Assembly (NCBI GenBank): GCA_023422975.1
Contig: JAFAGF010000235.1
Location: 1 to 12,065, forward strand
Length of the DNA: 12,065 bases
Source of the DNA: Pseudomonadota bacterium
Lineage (GTDB): Bacteria > Pseudomonadota > Gammaproteobacteria > Burkholderiales > Burkholderiaceae_C
Direction: 5' to 3'
Part shown: in pieces, positions 5,754 to 12,065 of the stretch
How the letters are laid out: every line of letters starts with the position of its first letter
Numbering within the stretch: position 1 is the stretch's first letter
Notes under the pieces: model-generated
What the model was told of the DNA's origin: nothing
Seen by the model: the letters and a program-made list of their open reading frames with translations, nothing else
The model's database searches: none
Program-made: the position numbers and the translations under genes

Positions 5754-8700
5754 ATGCAAGAACGTCAAGAACCCTCGCTGGAGACCACAAGCACTCCCCC
5801 TTCTGCCCCCTCGGCGGTGCCCCCACGTCGTCGCCGTCGATGGCTGCGCTGGCTGATGATGGCCATCGCCCTGACACTGATTGCACTGTGCGCACTGCTG
5901 GGCATTGCCTGGTGGTGGGCCGGGCAGGCTGACTCTTTGCAACGCACCTTGGCCCGCGTGGCCAGCTGGATGCCTGCAGACCAAAAGCTGGAGGCCGATG
6001 GCATTGAAGGCAGCTTGCGCAATGGCGGCCGCATTGACTGGCTACGTTGGACCAGCCCGGCTTTGCAGGTAGAGATCAAAGGCGCAGACATCGCCTGGCG
6101 CCTGCAACCCTTGCTACAGCGAGAGCTGCGTTTTGGCCGTGTCAACATGGATGAGCTGCACATTCGCAGCACGCCACAGCCCAAAGAAGACACCCCCACC
6201 ACGCCGCTGCAGTCGCTGCAACTACCGATGCGTCTGGATGTACCTGTACGCATCGAAAAAATCGTCTGGGAAGGCCCACCAGAGACCACCATCACCGAGC
6301 TGTATGGCCAATACCGGTACACCGGCAGCCACCACGAGCTGCAAGTCAGCAGCTTGCGTTATGCCGGCGGCCTGTATGAAGCCCAGGCCAAGCTCCAAGC
6401 CGCAGCCCCCATGCAGCTGGAGGCCCAATTGCAAGGTGCCATCGAGGCAGCACTGCCGCAGCAGCCTTCTGAAACGCTGTCCATCACCGCCACGGCAGAC
6501 ATCAACGGCACGCTGGCGTCCGAAGCAGCCAAGCTCACCATCCAGGCCAAAGCACATACCCCAAAAGCGACGGACACGGCGGGCACAGAGGACAACAACC
6601 TGTCCGCCGATATCAGCGCCATCATTCGCCCTTGGCTGGCACAGCCTGTGGAGCAAGCCCAGGCAGATCTGCGCCATGTCGATGCAGCACTGTTCATGTC
6701 GGGGGGGCCACACACCGACTTGAGCGGCACCCTGCAAGCAGGGCCCGATGGTACGGGCTGGAAACTGCATGCCGACTTGCACAACCAACTTCCCGGCCCC
6801 TGGGATCAACAAGCCCTGCCCGTACGCGCCCTCGTGGCAAACGCACGCTTTGATGGCGTTCAGACATGGACGCTGGAGCAGGCCCGCATCTTCCTGGGTA
6901 AAAGCAGCACCCGAACAGACCAACATGCTCAGTTGCAAGCCCAAGGTCGTCTGGATACCCAACAGCAAACCATCGAAGCCACGGCAACCATCGAAGCGCT
7001 TCATCCCTCAGACATCTACAGCAACCTGGATGCGGCCCCCATTTCTGGCCATTTGCAAGCTAGCACCGACGCCGAGCAGCAAGTGCAATTTGCCCTGAAC
7101 CTGCAGTCTCTTCCCGCGCGCAATGCCAAAGCTTTGCACATCGCCAGTGCGCGCGCCGAAGGACAATGGAAGGCACCCGTCCTGCAGATCCGCGATCTGC
7201 ACCTGAATGCCTTGCAAGCACAGCTACAAACCAAGGCCCTCAGCTGGAACAACGACACCCAAACCATAGAAGGGAAACTGCAGGCCCAGCTTCCGGGCAC
7301 ACGGCTGGAAACCACGCTGAATGCAGGCCCCGCCGCTGGTCAAGGCCAACTGCAGCTGCAAATTAGCGCGGCAGAACAACTGGGGCAGTGGTTGTCACGC
7401 CTGCCGCTGGGCGCAGACCCACTGGCAGGCGCCCAATTGGCAGGCCAAGCCAACGCAGAACTGAGCTGGCGCGGCGGCTGGGAAAAACTGCAGCAGCGCC
7501 TGCAAAACCCTGCAGTGCCAGTGCAAGCCAGCGGCCTGCAGTTGACCGGAAAGTTGCAGGCCAAATCATTGAGCTACCGCCCTGCCAATGGCTCCGCCAC
7601 ACAGCTGCAACAACTGCAGCTGCAGCTTTCTGGCAGCCCTGAAAACCTGCGCATCAACCTGGACGGCCAAGCCCAGCAAGGTGCGCAATCTATAGCCCTG
7701 CAAACGGACCTCACAGCAGGCCTGCTGGTGGCACAAGGCGCAGCCCCCACCGATTGGCAAGCCAGCATTGCGGCACTCAGCGCGCGCTGGAGCCCGCAAG
7801 GCAGCGACAGCCAGGCATGGCAGGTCAAACTGGGCGCGCCGGTCACCGCCAGCCAACGCACTACCGGCAACCCCGTGCGCAGCACCCGCATCCAAGCCAG
7901 CGGCAGCCAACTGGTCGTAACCCCACCCAGCAACCAAGGCACCGCAACGGCCAGCATCGAGTGGCAACCTGCCGTGCTGCGCCAGGCTGGCAATGGCAAT
8001 TGGGCGGTGCAATCGCAAGGGCGTCTCAGCGGCATTCCTCTGGCTTGGGTCGATGCATTCAGCCCCAGCCCCACAGAACCCTTGCTCGCCAACGCTGGAG
8101 TGGGCGGCGATCTGGTCGTGCAAGGCAGCTGGAATATCGACACCACAGGTCGCCAACTGCGTGCCGATGTGCTGCTGGAGCGTGCCAGCGGTGATATCCG
8201 CCTACTGGTTGAAGACAGTGAATCCAGCAACATCACCGTAGTGCGAAGCAGCGGTGCCAGCGAAATCAATGCACAAAGTGGTCAGGTACAGGCCCGCACC
8301 CTGCGCAGCCGTGGCATGCGTACCCGCTTGCAAGAATTGCGCTTGCAAGTCAGTGCCCAGGGTAATGACCTGCGCGGGCAACTGGTCTGGAACTCCGAGC
8401 GTGCAGGCCAAATTCACGCCGATGTTCGCAGCCAACTGCGTGCCAGCCCAGAAGGCTTTAGCTGGCCCGAAAATGCCCCGATCAATGGCACGATCCAGGC
8501 GGCCATGCCCAATATTGGCATCTGGGCTTTGTTTGCACCGCCAGGCTGGCGGGTCAGCGGCACATTCAACGCCAATGCCACCCTGTCGGGCACGCGCAGT
8601 GCCCCACGCTGGGATGGGCAGCTCAGCGCCGACGAACTCGGTGTACTGTCTTTGCTGGACGGTGTAGACCTTAAAAATGGCCGCTTGCGGGCACGCCTGC

Positions 8701-9857
8701 AAGGCACGCGTCTGGACATTACCGAGCTGTACCTGCAAGGCGGCGAAGGCAGCAGCACCCGGATTCTGGGGCAAAGCGGCAACCTGACTTCAGCGCCCAA
8801 GGATGGCGGCACCCTGACAGGATCTGGCTTTGTGGAATACGACCCCCAGCCGCCAGCAGGTAGCTCCGGCATGCGCATGGACATTCGTGCCGTCGCCGAG
8901 CGCCTGCAAGTGCTGGTGCGTGCAGACCGCCAGCTCAGCGTCAGCGGGGGCTTGCACGCCACGCTGGAGCGCGGACTCTTCAGCCTTCTGGGTGACTTGA
9001 AGGTTGATCGCGCTGCCATCATGCTGGCAGACAGCTCCGCCCCCACCCTCGACAGTGATGTGCACATCACATCGGCCGCCATACGCCAAGCAGCGCAAGA
9101 CAAGGCCGACAAAGCCGCAGCCCGTGTGCAAGCGGCACAAGAGGCAGGCTCGGTACAGGCAGCGCAGCCGCCAAACATTCAGGTCAAGCTGGATCTGGGC
9201 AATGACTTTGCGCTACAGGGCTACGGCATTACGACACGCCTGGAGGGCCAGTTGCAAGTGAGCAATGGCCCGCGGATCACCGGAGAAATCCATACCGTCA
9301 ACGGGCGCTACCGTGCCTGGGGCCAGTCGCTGGACGTGGAAAGCGGCACTGTGCGCTTCAATGGCCCGTACGCCAACCCGGCCATCGACATCGTGGCATT
9401 CCGGCCCAATATTGAGGTCAAGGCCGGTGTCAAAGTCACGGGCAGCGCCAACAACCCGCGCGTGACTTTGTTTTCCGAGCCCGAAATGTCCGACGCGGAA
9501 AAGCTCTCCTGGGTGGTCATGGGCCGCAGCGCGGCGGCTGGGGGTGCGGAAACCGCACTGCTGCAGCAAGCCGCGCTGGCATTGCTCAGCGGCGGTGGTG
9601 GCACGGGCAACTTCGCCAGCCAGCTGGGTTTTGACGAAGTGGGCCTCAAAGGCCCCAGCGAGGACGGTGAACAAGGAGCAGCCTTGACAGTAGGCAAGCG
9701 CCTGTCCAAAGACCTGTATGTGGCCTACGAGCAAAGCCTGTCCGGCGCTATGGGCACCTTATTCATCTTCTACGACCTCTCACGCCGCCTGACGCTGCGC
9801 GGCCAGACGGGCGAGCAAACTGCAGTGGACTTGATCTACACCAGAAGCAAAGACTGA
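5754..9857 (+). CDS. tamB: TamB, translocation and assembly module inner-membrane protein
   Basis: A 1367-residue TamB/YtfN-family protein that spans the periplasm and works with TamA; the family is also linked to phospholipid transport to the outer membrane. After a basic run (RRRRRWLRW at about 25-33) comes one transmembrane segment, about 34-55 (MMAIALTLIALCALLGIAWWW), and then a very long Gln/Ala-rich beta-strand body typical of the hydrophobic groove. The C-terminal DUF490 domain is well conserved: GRYRAWGQ from residue 1184, GTVRFNGPYANPAIDIVAFRP, MSDAEKLSWVVMGR, and the end TLRGQTGEQTAVDLIYTRSKD. The frame is open from 5694, but the ATG at 5754, four bases after the tamA stop, gives a normal N-terminus. 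A strong AAGGAGGTG (5708-5716) lies 37 bases upstream, too far to serve this start directly. Length is usual for the family. Confidence 0.94.
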   Translation: MQERQEPSLETTSTPPSAPSAVPPRRRRRWLRWLMMAIALTLIALCALLGIAWWWAGQADSLQRTLARVASWMPADQKLEADGIEGSLRNGGRIDWLRWTSPALQVEIKGADIAWRLQPLLQRELRFGRVNMDELHIRSTPQPKEDTPTTPLQSLQLPMRLDVPVRIEKIVWEGPPETTITELYGQYRYTGSHHELQVSSLRYAGGLYEAQAKLQAAAPMQLEAQLQGAIEAALPQQPSETLSITATADINGTLASEAAKLTIQAKAHTPKATDTAGTEDNNLSADISAIIRPWLAQPVEQAQADLRHVDAALFMSGGPHTDLSGTLQAGPDGTGWKLHADLHNQLPGPWDQQALPVRALVANARFDGVQTWTLEQARIFLGKSSTRTDQHAQLQAQGRLDTQQQTIEATATIEALHPSDIYSNLDAAPISGHLQASTDAEQQVQFALNLQSLPARNAKALHIASARAEGQWKAPVLQIRDLHLNALQAQLQTKALSWNNDTQTIEGKLQAQLPGTRLETTLNAGPAAGQGQLQLQISAAEQLGQWLSRLPLGADPLAGAQLAGQANAELSWRGGWEKLQQRLQNPAVPVQASGLQLTGKLQAKSLSYRPANGSATQLQQLQLQLSGSPENLRINLDGQAQQGAQSIALQTDLTAGLLVAQGAAPTDWQASIAALSARWSPQGSDSQAWQVKLGAPVTASQRTTGNPVRSTRIQASGSQLVVTPPSNQGTATASIEWQPAVLRQAGNGNWAVQSQGRLSGIPLAWVDAFSPSPTEPLLANAGVGGDLVVQGSWNIDTTGRQLRADVLLERASGDIRLLVEDSESSNITVVRSSGASEINAQSGQVQARTLRSRGMRTRLQELRLQVSAQGNDLRGQLVWNSERAGQIHADVRSQLRASPEGFSWPENAPINGTIQAAMPNIGIWALFAPPGWRVSGTFNANATLSGTRSAPRWDGQLSADELGVLSLLDGVDLKNGRLRARLQGTRLDITELYLQGGEGSSTRILGQSGNLTSAPKDGGTLTGSGFVEYDPQPPAGSSGMRMDIRAVAERLQVLVRADRQLSVSGGLHATLERGLFSLLGDLKVDRAAIMLADSSAPTLDSDVHITSAAIRQAAQDKADKAAARVQAAQEAGSVQAAQPPNIQVKLDLGNDFALQGYGITTRLEGQLQVSNGPRITGEIHTVNGRYRAWGQSLDVESGTVRFNGPYANPAIDIVAFRPNIEVKAGVKVTGSANNPRVTLFSEPEMSDAEKLSWVVMGRSAAAGGAETALLQQAALALLSGGGGTGNFASQLGFDEVGLKGPSEDGEQGAALTVGKRLSKDLYVAYEQSLSGAMGTLFIFYDLSRRLTLRGQTGEQTAVDLIYTRSKD

Positions 9858-9907
9858 CACCCAACCGCGCACTGCGCAGCTTGGCTCGGCACCCGCTCAG
9901 CAACACT

Positions 9908-9913
9908 TACAAT
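9908..9913 (+). promoter_or_regulatory. Candidate -10 of the tRNA-Arg promoter
   Basis: TACAAT matches the sigma-70 -10 consensus at five of six positions and ends 11 bases before the tRNA 5' end. The bases between are GC-rich (ACCGCCCGCG), as in stringently controlled stable-RNA promoters. The only -35-like hexamer, TTGGCT at 9881-9886, is 21 bases away, longer than ideal. Confidence 0.4.
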
Positions 9914-9924
9914 ACCGCCCGCGT

Positions 9925-9999
9925 CCCTTTGTAGTTCAATGGATAGAACGGGCCCCTCCTAAGGGTCAGATGCAGGTTCGATTCCTGCCGAAGGGGCCA
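9925..9999 (+). tRNA. tRNA-Arg, anticodon CCT
   Basis: A full cloverleaf of 75 bases with an encoded CCA. Acceptor stem 9925-9931 (CCCTTTG) pairs with 9989-9995 (CGAAGGG, one G-T). D stem is GTTC/GAAC (9934-9937/9946-9949). Anticodon stem is GGCCC/GGGTC around loop CTCCTAA, with CCT at 9958-9960. T stem is GCAGG/CCTGC around TTCGATT. The discriminator is G9996 and CCA is 9997-9999. It reads the rare arginine codon AGG. It lies 67 bases after tamB and is followed by its own terminator. Confidence 0.95.
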
Positions 10000-10008
10000 C
10001 CCCCATTT

Positions 10009-10046
10009 AAAAAGCCCGCGACGTCTATCAACTTCGCGGGCTTTTT
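10009..10046 (+). terminator. Strong intrinsic terminator after tRNA-Arg
   Basis: AAAAAGCCCGCGA at 10009-10021 and TCGCGGGCTTTTT at 10034-10046 form a perfect 13-bp stem with a 12-base loop, GC-rich at the top and ending in five T. It begins nine bases after the tRNA. The A-run on the other side would let it also work on the minus strand. It isolates the tamB/tRNA block from the patatin gene. Confidence 0.92.
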
Positions 10047-10105
10047 CATTCAAATGCCAAGCTTGCGCTGCTGCCACGCTGGAATGGCAAGTGCAATCCG
10101 CCAAG

Positions 10106-10122
10106 CAGCACTTCAAGTGCTG
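10106..10122. promoter_or_regulatory. 17-bp palindrome upstream of the patatin gene (candidate operator)
   Basis: CAGCACTT and AAGTGCTG are exact inverted repeats around a single central C. The site is about 83 bases before the patatin start and 60 after the terminator, where a promoter is expected. I could not identify -35/-10 hexamers beside it, and no regulator can be named. Confidence 0.35.
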
Positions 10123-10204
10123 TTACCACGTCATGCACACAAAGTCAGCAGCGTTTTTGATGCACAAACAGATGTATCCGCCGGTATTTATGCAAGATCA
10201 CGCC

Positions 10205-11230
10205 ATGTCTTTCCCAGCTTTCCTCCGCCCGGCAGCCTGCGCCTGCGCGCTTTTGCTCGCGGCGTGCGGCAGCGTGCCGCGTACCGCCACGTCTATGCCA
10301 CCCCACGCTGACCTGAGCGCACAGCCTGTGCGCATCGGCTTGGCCTTGGGGGGCGGTGCGGCCAAAGGTTTTGCCCACATTGGTGTGATCAAAATGCTGG
10401 AAGCCAATGGCTTTACCCCCGACATGGTGGCGGGCACCAGCGCAGGCAGTGTGGTGGGGGCGCTGTATGCCAGCGGCATGAATGCGTTTGAGCTGCAAGA
10501 AAAAGCCGTGGCACTGGATGAAGCCAGCATCCGCGATCTGCAATGGTCGTCGGGCGGGGTGGTCAAAGGCCAAAAACTGCAGGATTACGTAAACGCACAG
10601 GTCAAAAACCAGCCACTCGAAAAACTCGGCAAACCGTTTGTGGCGGTAGCCACCCGTCTGGAAGATGGCAAACGCACCGTTTTTGCCAGAGGCAATACCG
10701 GCCAGGCCGTGCGCGCATCCAGCAGCATTCCGGGCGTTTTTGAGCCGGTGCTGATTGGTGACAGCCACTATGTGGACGGTGGTGTGGTCAGCCCCGTACC
10801 CGTCAGGGCGGTGCGTGAACTGGGGGCCGATCTGGTGATCGCGGTGGATATCTCTGACAAACCACGTGGCCAAAAGCCCAGCAACTTGCTGGGCACCATG
10901 AGCCAGTCCTTGGCCATCATGGGTCACCGGTTAGGGCAGGCCGAACTCAAAACCGCCGACATCACCGTGCGCCCCAAAGTGCTGGACATGAGCGCAGCCG
11001 ACTTTACGCAGCGTGCCCAAGCTATTTTGGAAGGCGAGAAAGCCGCCTTGGCGGTGATGCCGCAAATCCGTGCCCAAGTCGCCCAGTTGCAGGCCGAACG
11101 CACCAAGGCTGCGCAGCAAGCCCAGCAACGTGCACAGCAAGAACGCCTGCAAACCTGTCTGGCGCAGCGCAGCAGTTGGCAAAAAGTGACGGGCATGGCC
11201 GGCATGGACAGCAGCTGCGTGCAGCCATAA
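10205..11230 (+). CDS. Patatin-like phospholipase, predicted lipoprotein
   Basis: A 341-residue patatin-family lipid acyl hydrolase, RssA/YlbK-like. An N-terminal lipoprotein signal (R8, hydrophobic core CACALLLA, lipobox LAAC with C21) predicts export and membrane anchoring. The catalytic parts are complete: oxyanion-hole loop GGGAAKG at 49-55, nucleophile elbow GTSAGS with S79, and the dyad aspartate D191 in VDGGVVSPVP. After the domain comes a Gln/Ala/Arg-rich, probably coiled-coil tail (about 285-320) and a short Cys-containing end. The frame is open from a GTG at 10091, with ATG at 10160, 10172 and 10190 also possible. I chose 10205 because it puts the basic residue and hydrophobic core at normal signal-peptide positions; 10190 would work too, and none has a clear Shine-Dalgarno. 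The substrate is unknown. Confidence 0.9.
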   Translation: MSFPAFLRPAACACALLLAACGSVPRTATSMPPHADLSAQPVRIGLALGGGAAKGFAHIGVIKMLEANGFTPDMVAGTSAGSVVGALYASGMNAFELQEKAVALDEASIRDLQWSSGGVVKGQKLQDYVNAQVKNQPLEKLGKPFVAVATRLEDGKRTVFARGNTGQAVRASSSIPGVFEPVLIGDSHYVDGGVVSPVPVRAVRELGADLVIAVDISDKPRGQKPSNLLGTMSQSLAIMGHRLGQAELKTADITVRPKVLDMSAADFTQRAQAILEGEKAALAVMPQIRAQVAQLQAERTKAAQQAQQRAQQERLQTCLAQRSSWQKVTGMAGMDSSCVQP

Positions 11231-11326
11231 AAACATAGCTGCTTGCGCCTGATTTAAAAGGGTTTCAGATAGTTTTCACATGGAAACCTATGCTTACCAT
11301 GCGCTGACAGCTCTTATTTTTTAAAT
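11231..11326 (+). repeat. Nested inverted-repeat element, copy B
   Basis: Between the convergent patatin and thioesterase genes. Outer arms AGCTGCTTGCGC (11237-11248) and GCGCTGACAGCT (11301-11312) match at nine of twelve positions. The inner hairpin is GTTTTC 11272-11277, loop ACAT, GGAAAC 11282-11287 (one G-T). A T-rich end (TTATTTTTT) follows the right arm. It aligns with the reverse complement of copy A at 2603-2690, including blocks AGCTGCT-GCGC, GGTTT-AGAT and the central hairpin. With its T-rich end it might also serve as a transcription terminator for the patatin gene. Confidence 0.75.
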
Positions 11327-11347
11327 ACCTCGAATGCACCTGCGGTA

Positions 11348-11797
11348 TCAGCACACCTCTGCAGTCAGTAGCTCCAGCTGTGCCAGCCGTTGCTGCAGGC
11401 GCTCAGGTACAGCGCAAGGGCGCTTGCTGGAGCGATCCACGCACACGATACCAATCTTGCCCAACGTAATGGGTTGCCCGGTTTCCGCATCCACCACCCG
11501 GTAGGCCAGATCAAAGCCTTTGGCGGCCATATCGCGCACGGCCAGCTGCACCTGGACGACCTGCTGTGGAAAAGCCTCTGCCTTGTATTGCACGGCCTGG
11601 TCGCCCACAAAAATCTGCACCCCTTCCACATTGTTTTCGCGATAGCCCAGCGCAGCAAAAAAAGCATAGCGCGCCTGCGATGCCAGTTGCAGCAGCTGCA
11701 CGTTGTCGGTGTGTGCACCGGGGTGCAGTGGGGGCGGGCACACCAGCTGCACCGCGAAAACAGCGTCGTCAAAGTCAGAGAACTGAATGCGGGCCAT
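11348..11797 (-). CDS. Acyl-CoA thioesterase, hotdog fold (4HBT/YbgC-like)
   Basis: A 149-residue cytoplasmic hotdog-fold thioesterase, which hydrolyses an acyl-CoA; substrate unknown. It has the family pattern: an N-terminal strand (RIQFSDFDDAVFAVQL), then HTDNVQLLQLASQARYAFFAALG, corresponding to the helix that normally follows D-x-x-G-H-x-N-N, then the strand series VQIFVGDQAVQYKAEAF, VVQVQLAVRDMAAKGFDLAYRVV and ITLGKIGIVCVD. The start at 11797 is chosen because AAGGA (11811 to 11807) lies nine bases upstream. An in-frame ATG at 11821 would add eight residues, but its AAGG touches the start codon. The gene is convergent with the patatin gene, with repeat copy B between them, and divergent from whatever begins at the right edge. 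Confidence 0.85.
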   Translation of the reverse strand: MARIQFSDFDDAVFAVQLVCPPPLHPGAHTDNVQLLQLASQARYAFFAALGYRENNVEGVQIFVGDQAVQYKAEAFPQQVVQVQLAVRDMAAKGFDLAYRVVDAETGQPITLGKIGIVCVDRSSKRPCAVPERLQQRLAQLELLTAEVC

Positions 11798-12063
11798 GTG
11801 CAAGATTCCTTGGAGCAGCATCCTTATTGATGCGATGCAGCATTTTTAGCGGATTGCCCCTGCTGCGCTGTCACCTTGGTGCAAACCCGTAGTCACGCGC
11901 ACCAAGTCTGCGCAAAGGCACGCCCAAGCCCCTCAACACCATACAAAAACTGCATACAAAAAGCAGGCATTGTTTTTGCTCAGTCCTTGGTGAGCCTGCA
12001 GCCGCTGCCCCATGCAGCCCTGCTTCGGATCTTTTTTGACCACTTCGCAACCAGGAGCCTCCC
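11798..12063. other. Non-coding divergent region with short repeats
   Basis: No convincing gene lies here; the reading frame open on the minus strand (11871-12065) has no RBS evidence and no recognisable protein features. The region should hold divergent promoters. It contains CATACAAAAA twice (11940-11949, 11953-11962; 13-base period), an exact 8-bp inverted repeat CTTGGTGC/GCACCAAG (11875-11882/11899-11906), and a second CCTTGGTG at 11985-11992. No confident -35/-10 pair was found. Confidence 0.5.
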
Positions 12064-12065
12064 AT
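12054..12065 (+). promoter_or_regulatory. Ribosome binding site and first bases of a probable gene cut by the window end
   Basis: AGGAG at 12053-12057 is followed six bases later by AT at 12064-12065, the last bases of the window. If the next base is G, this is a well-spaced start of a plus-strand gene divergent from the thioesterase. Nothing of its protein is visible. Confidence 0.45.

Noticed and set aside
10091..10204. GTG start at 10091 for the patatin gene
   Set aside because: It would add 38 polar residues before the lipoprotein signal and run through the 17-bp palindrome; no ribosome binding site is seen.
11871..12065. Open frame on the minus strand at the right edge
   Set aside because: There is no protein similarity or clear start context; the opposite strand shows an RBS and probable start at 12064.
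1..12065. CRISPR array, insertion sequence, prophage or toxin-antitoxin module
   Set aside because: I saw no regularly spaced repeats, transposase or phage genes, or paired small ORFs; the window reads as conserved chromosomal backbone.

Overview
This 12 kb window looks like ordinary chromosome from a betaproteobacterium of the order Burkholderiales, most likely the family Comamonadaceae. The reasons are the GC-rich, strongly third-position-biased coding sequence, the recognisable protein families in this arrangement, and two intergenic copies of a palindromic repeat of the type common in that family. The assignment is inference; no rRNA gene or other decisive marker is present. I see no IS element, phage gene, CRISPR array or other clear sign of transfer.

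Layout, left to right. A periplasmic diheme cytochrome c4-type protein (minus strand, stop codon at the left edge) is divergent from a plus-strand block: a MoxR-type AAA+ ATPase, an 82-residue glycine-rich membrane protein, a GNAT acetyltransferase, a CoxE-like VWA-domain protein, then TamA and TamB. The MoxR/VWA pair is the familiar partnership of a AAA+ chaperone with a metal-ion-adhesion-type adaptor, used elsewhere for metalloenzyme or complex maturation; its client here is not visible. tamA follows the VWA stop by four bases and tamB follows the tamA stop by four bases, so the three are probably translationally coupled. TamA (outer-membrane Omp85 barrel) and TamB (inner-membrane-anchored periplasm-spanning protein) form the translocation and assembly module. 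This TamA has a lipoprotein signal peptide instead of an ordinary one.

After tamB come a tRNA-Arg(CCT) with its own strong intrinsic terminator, then a patatin-like phospholipase with a lipoprotein signal. A convergent gene on the minus strand encodes a hotdog-fold acyl-CoA thioesterase. The right 268 bases are a non-coding divergent region with several short repeats; it ends in a good ribosome binding site and the first two bases of what looks like another plus-strand gene.

The most interesting non-coding signals are: (1) two roughly 80-base copies of a nested inverted repeat in opposite orientation, one of which supplies the last codons and stop of the GNAT gene; (2) a perfect 11-bp stem-loop inside the signal-peptide codons of tamA, right after the VWA stop; (3) a 17-bp palindrome upstream of the patatin gene.
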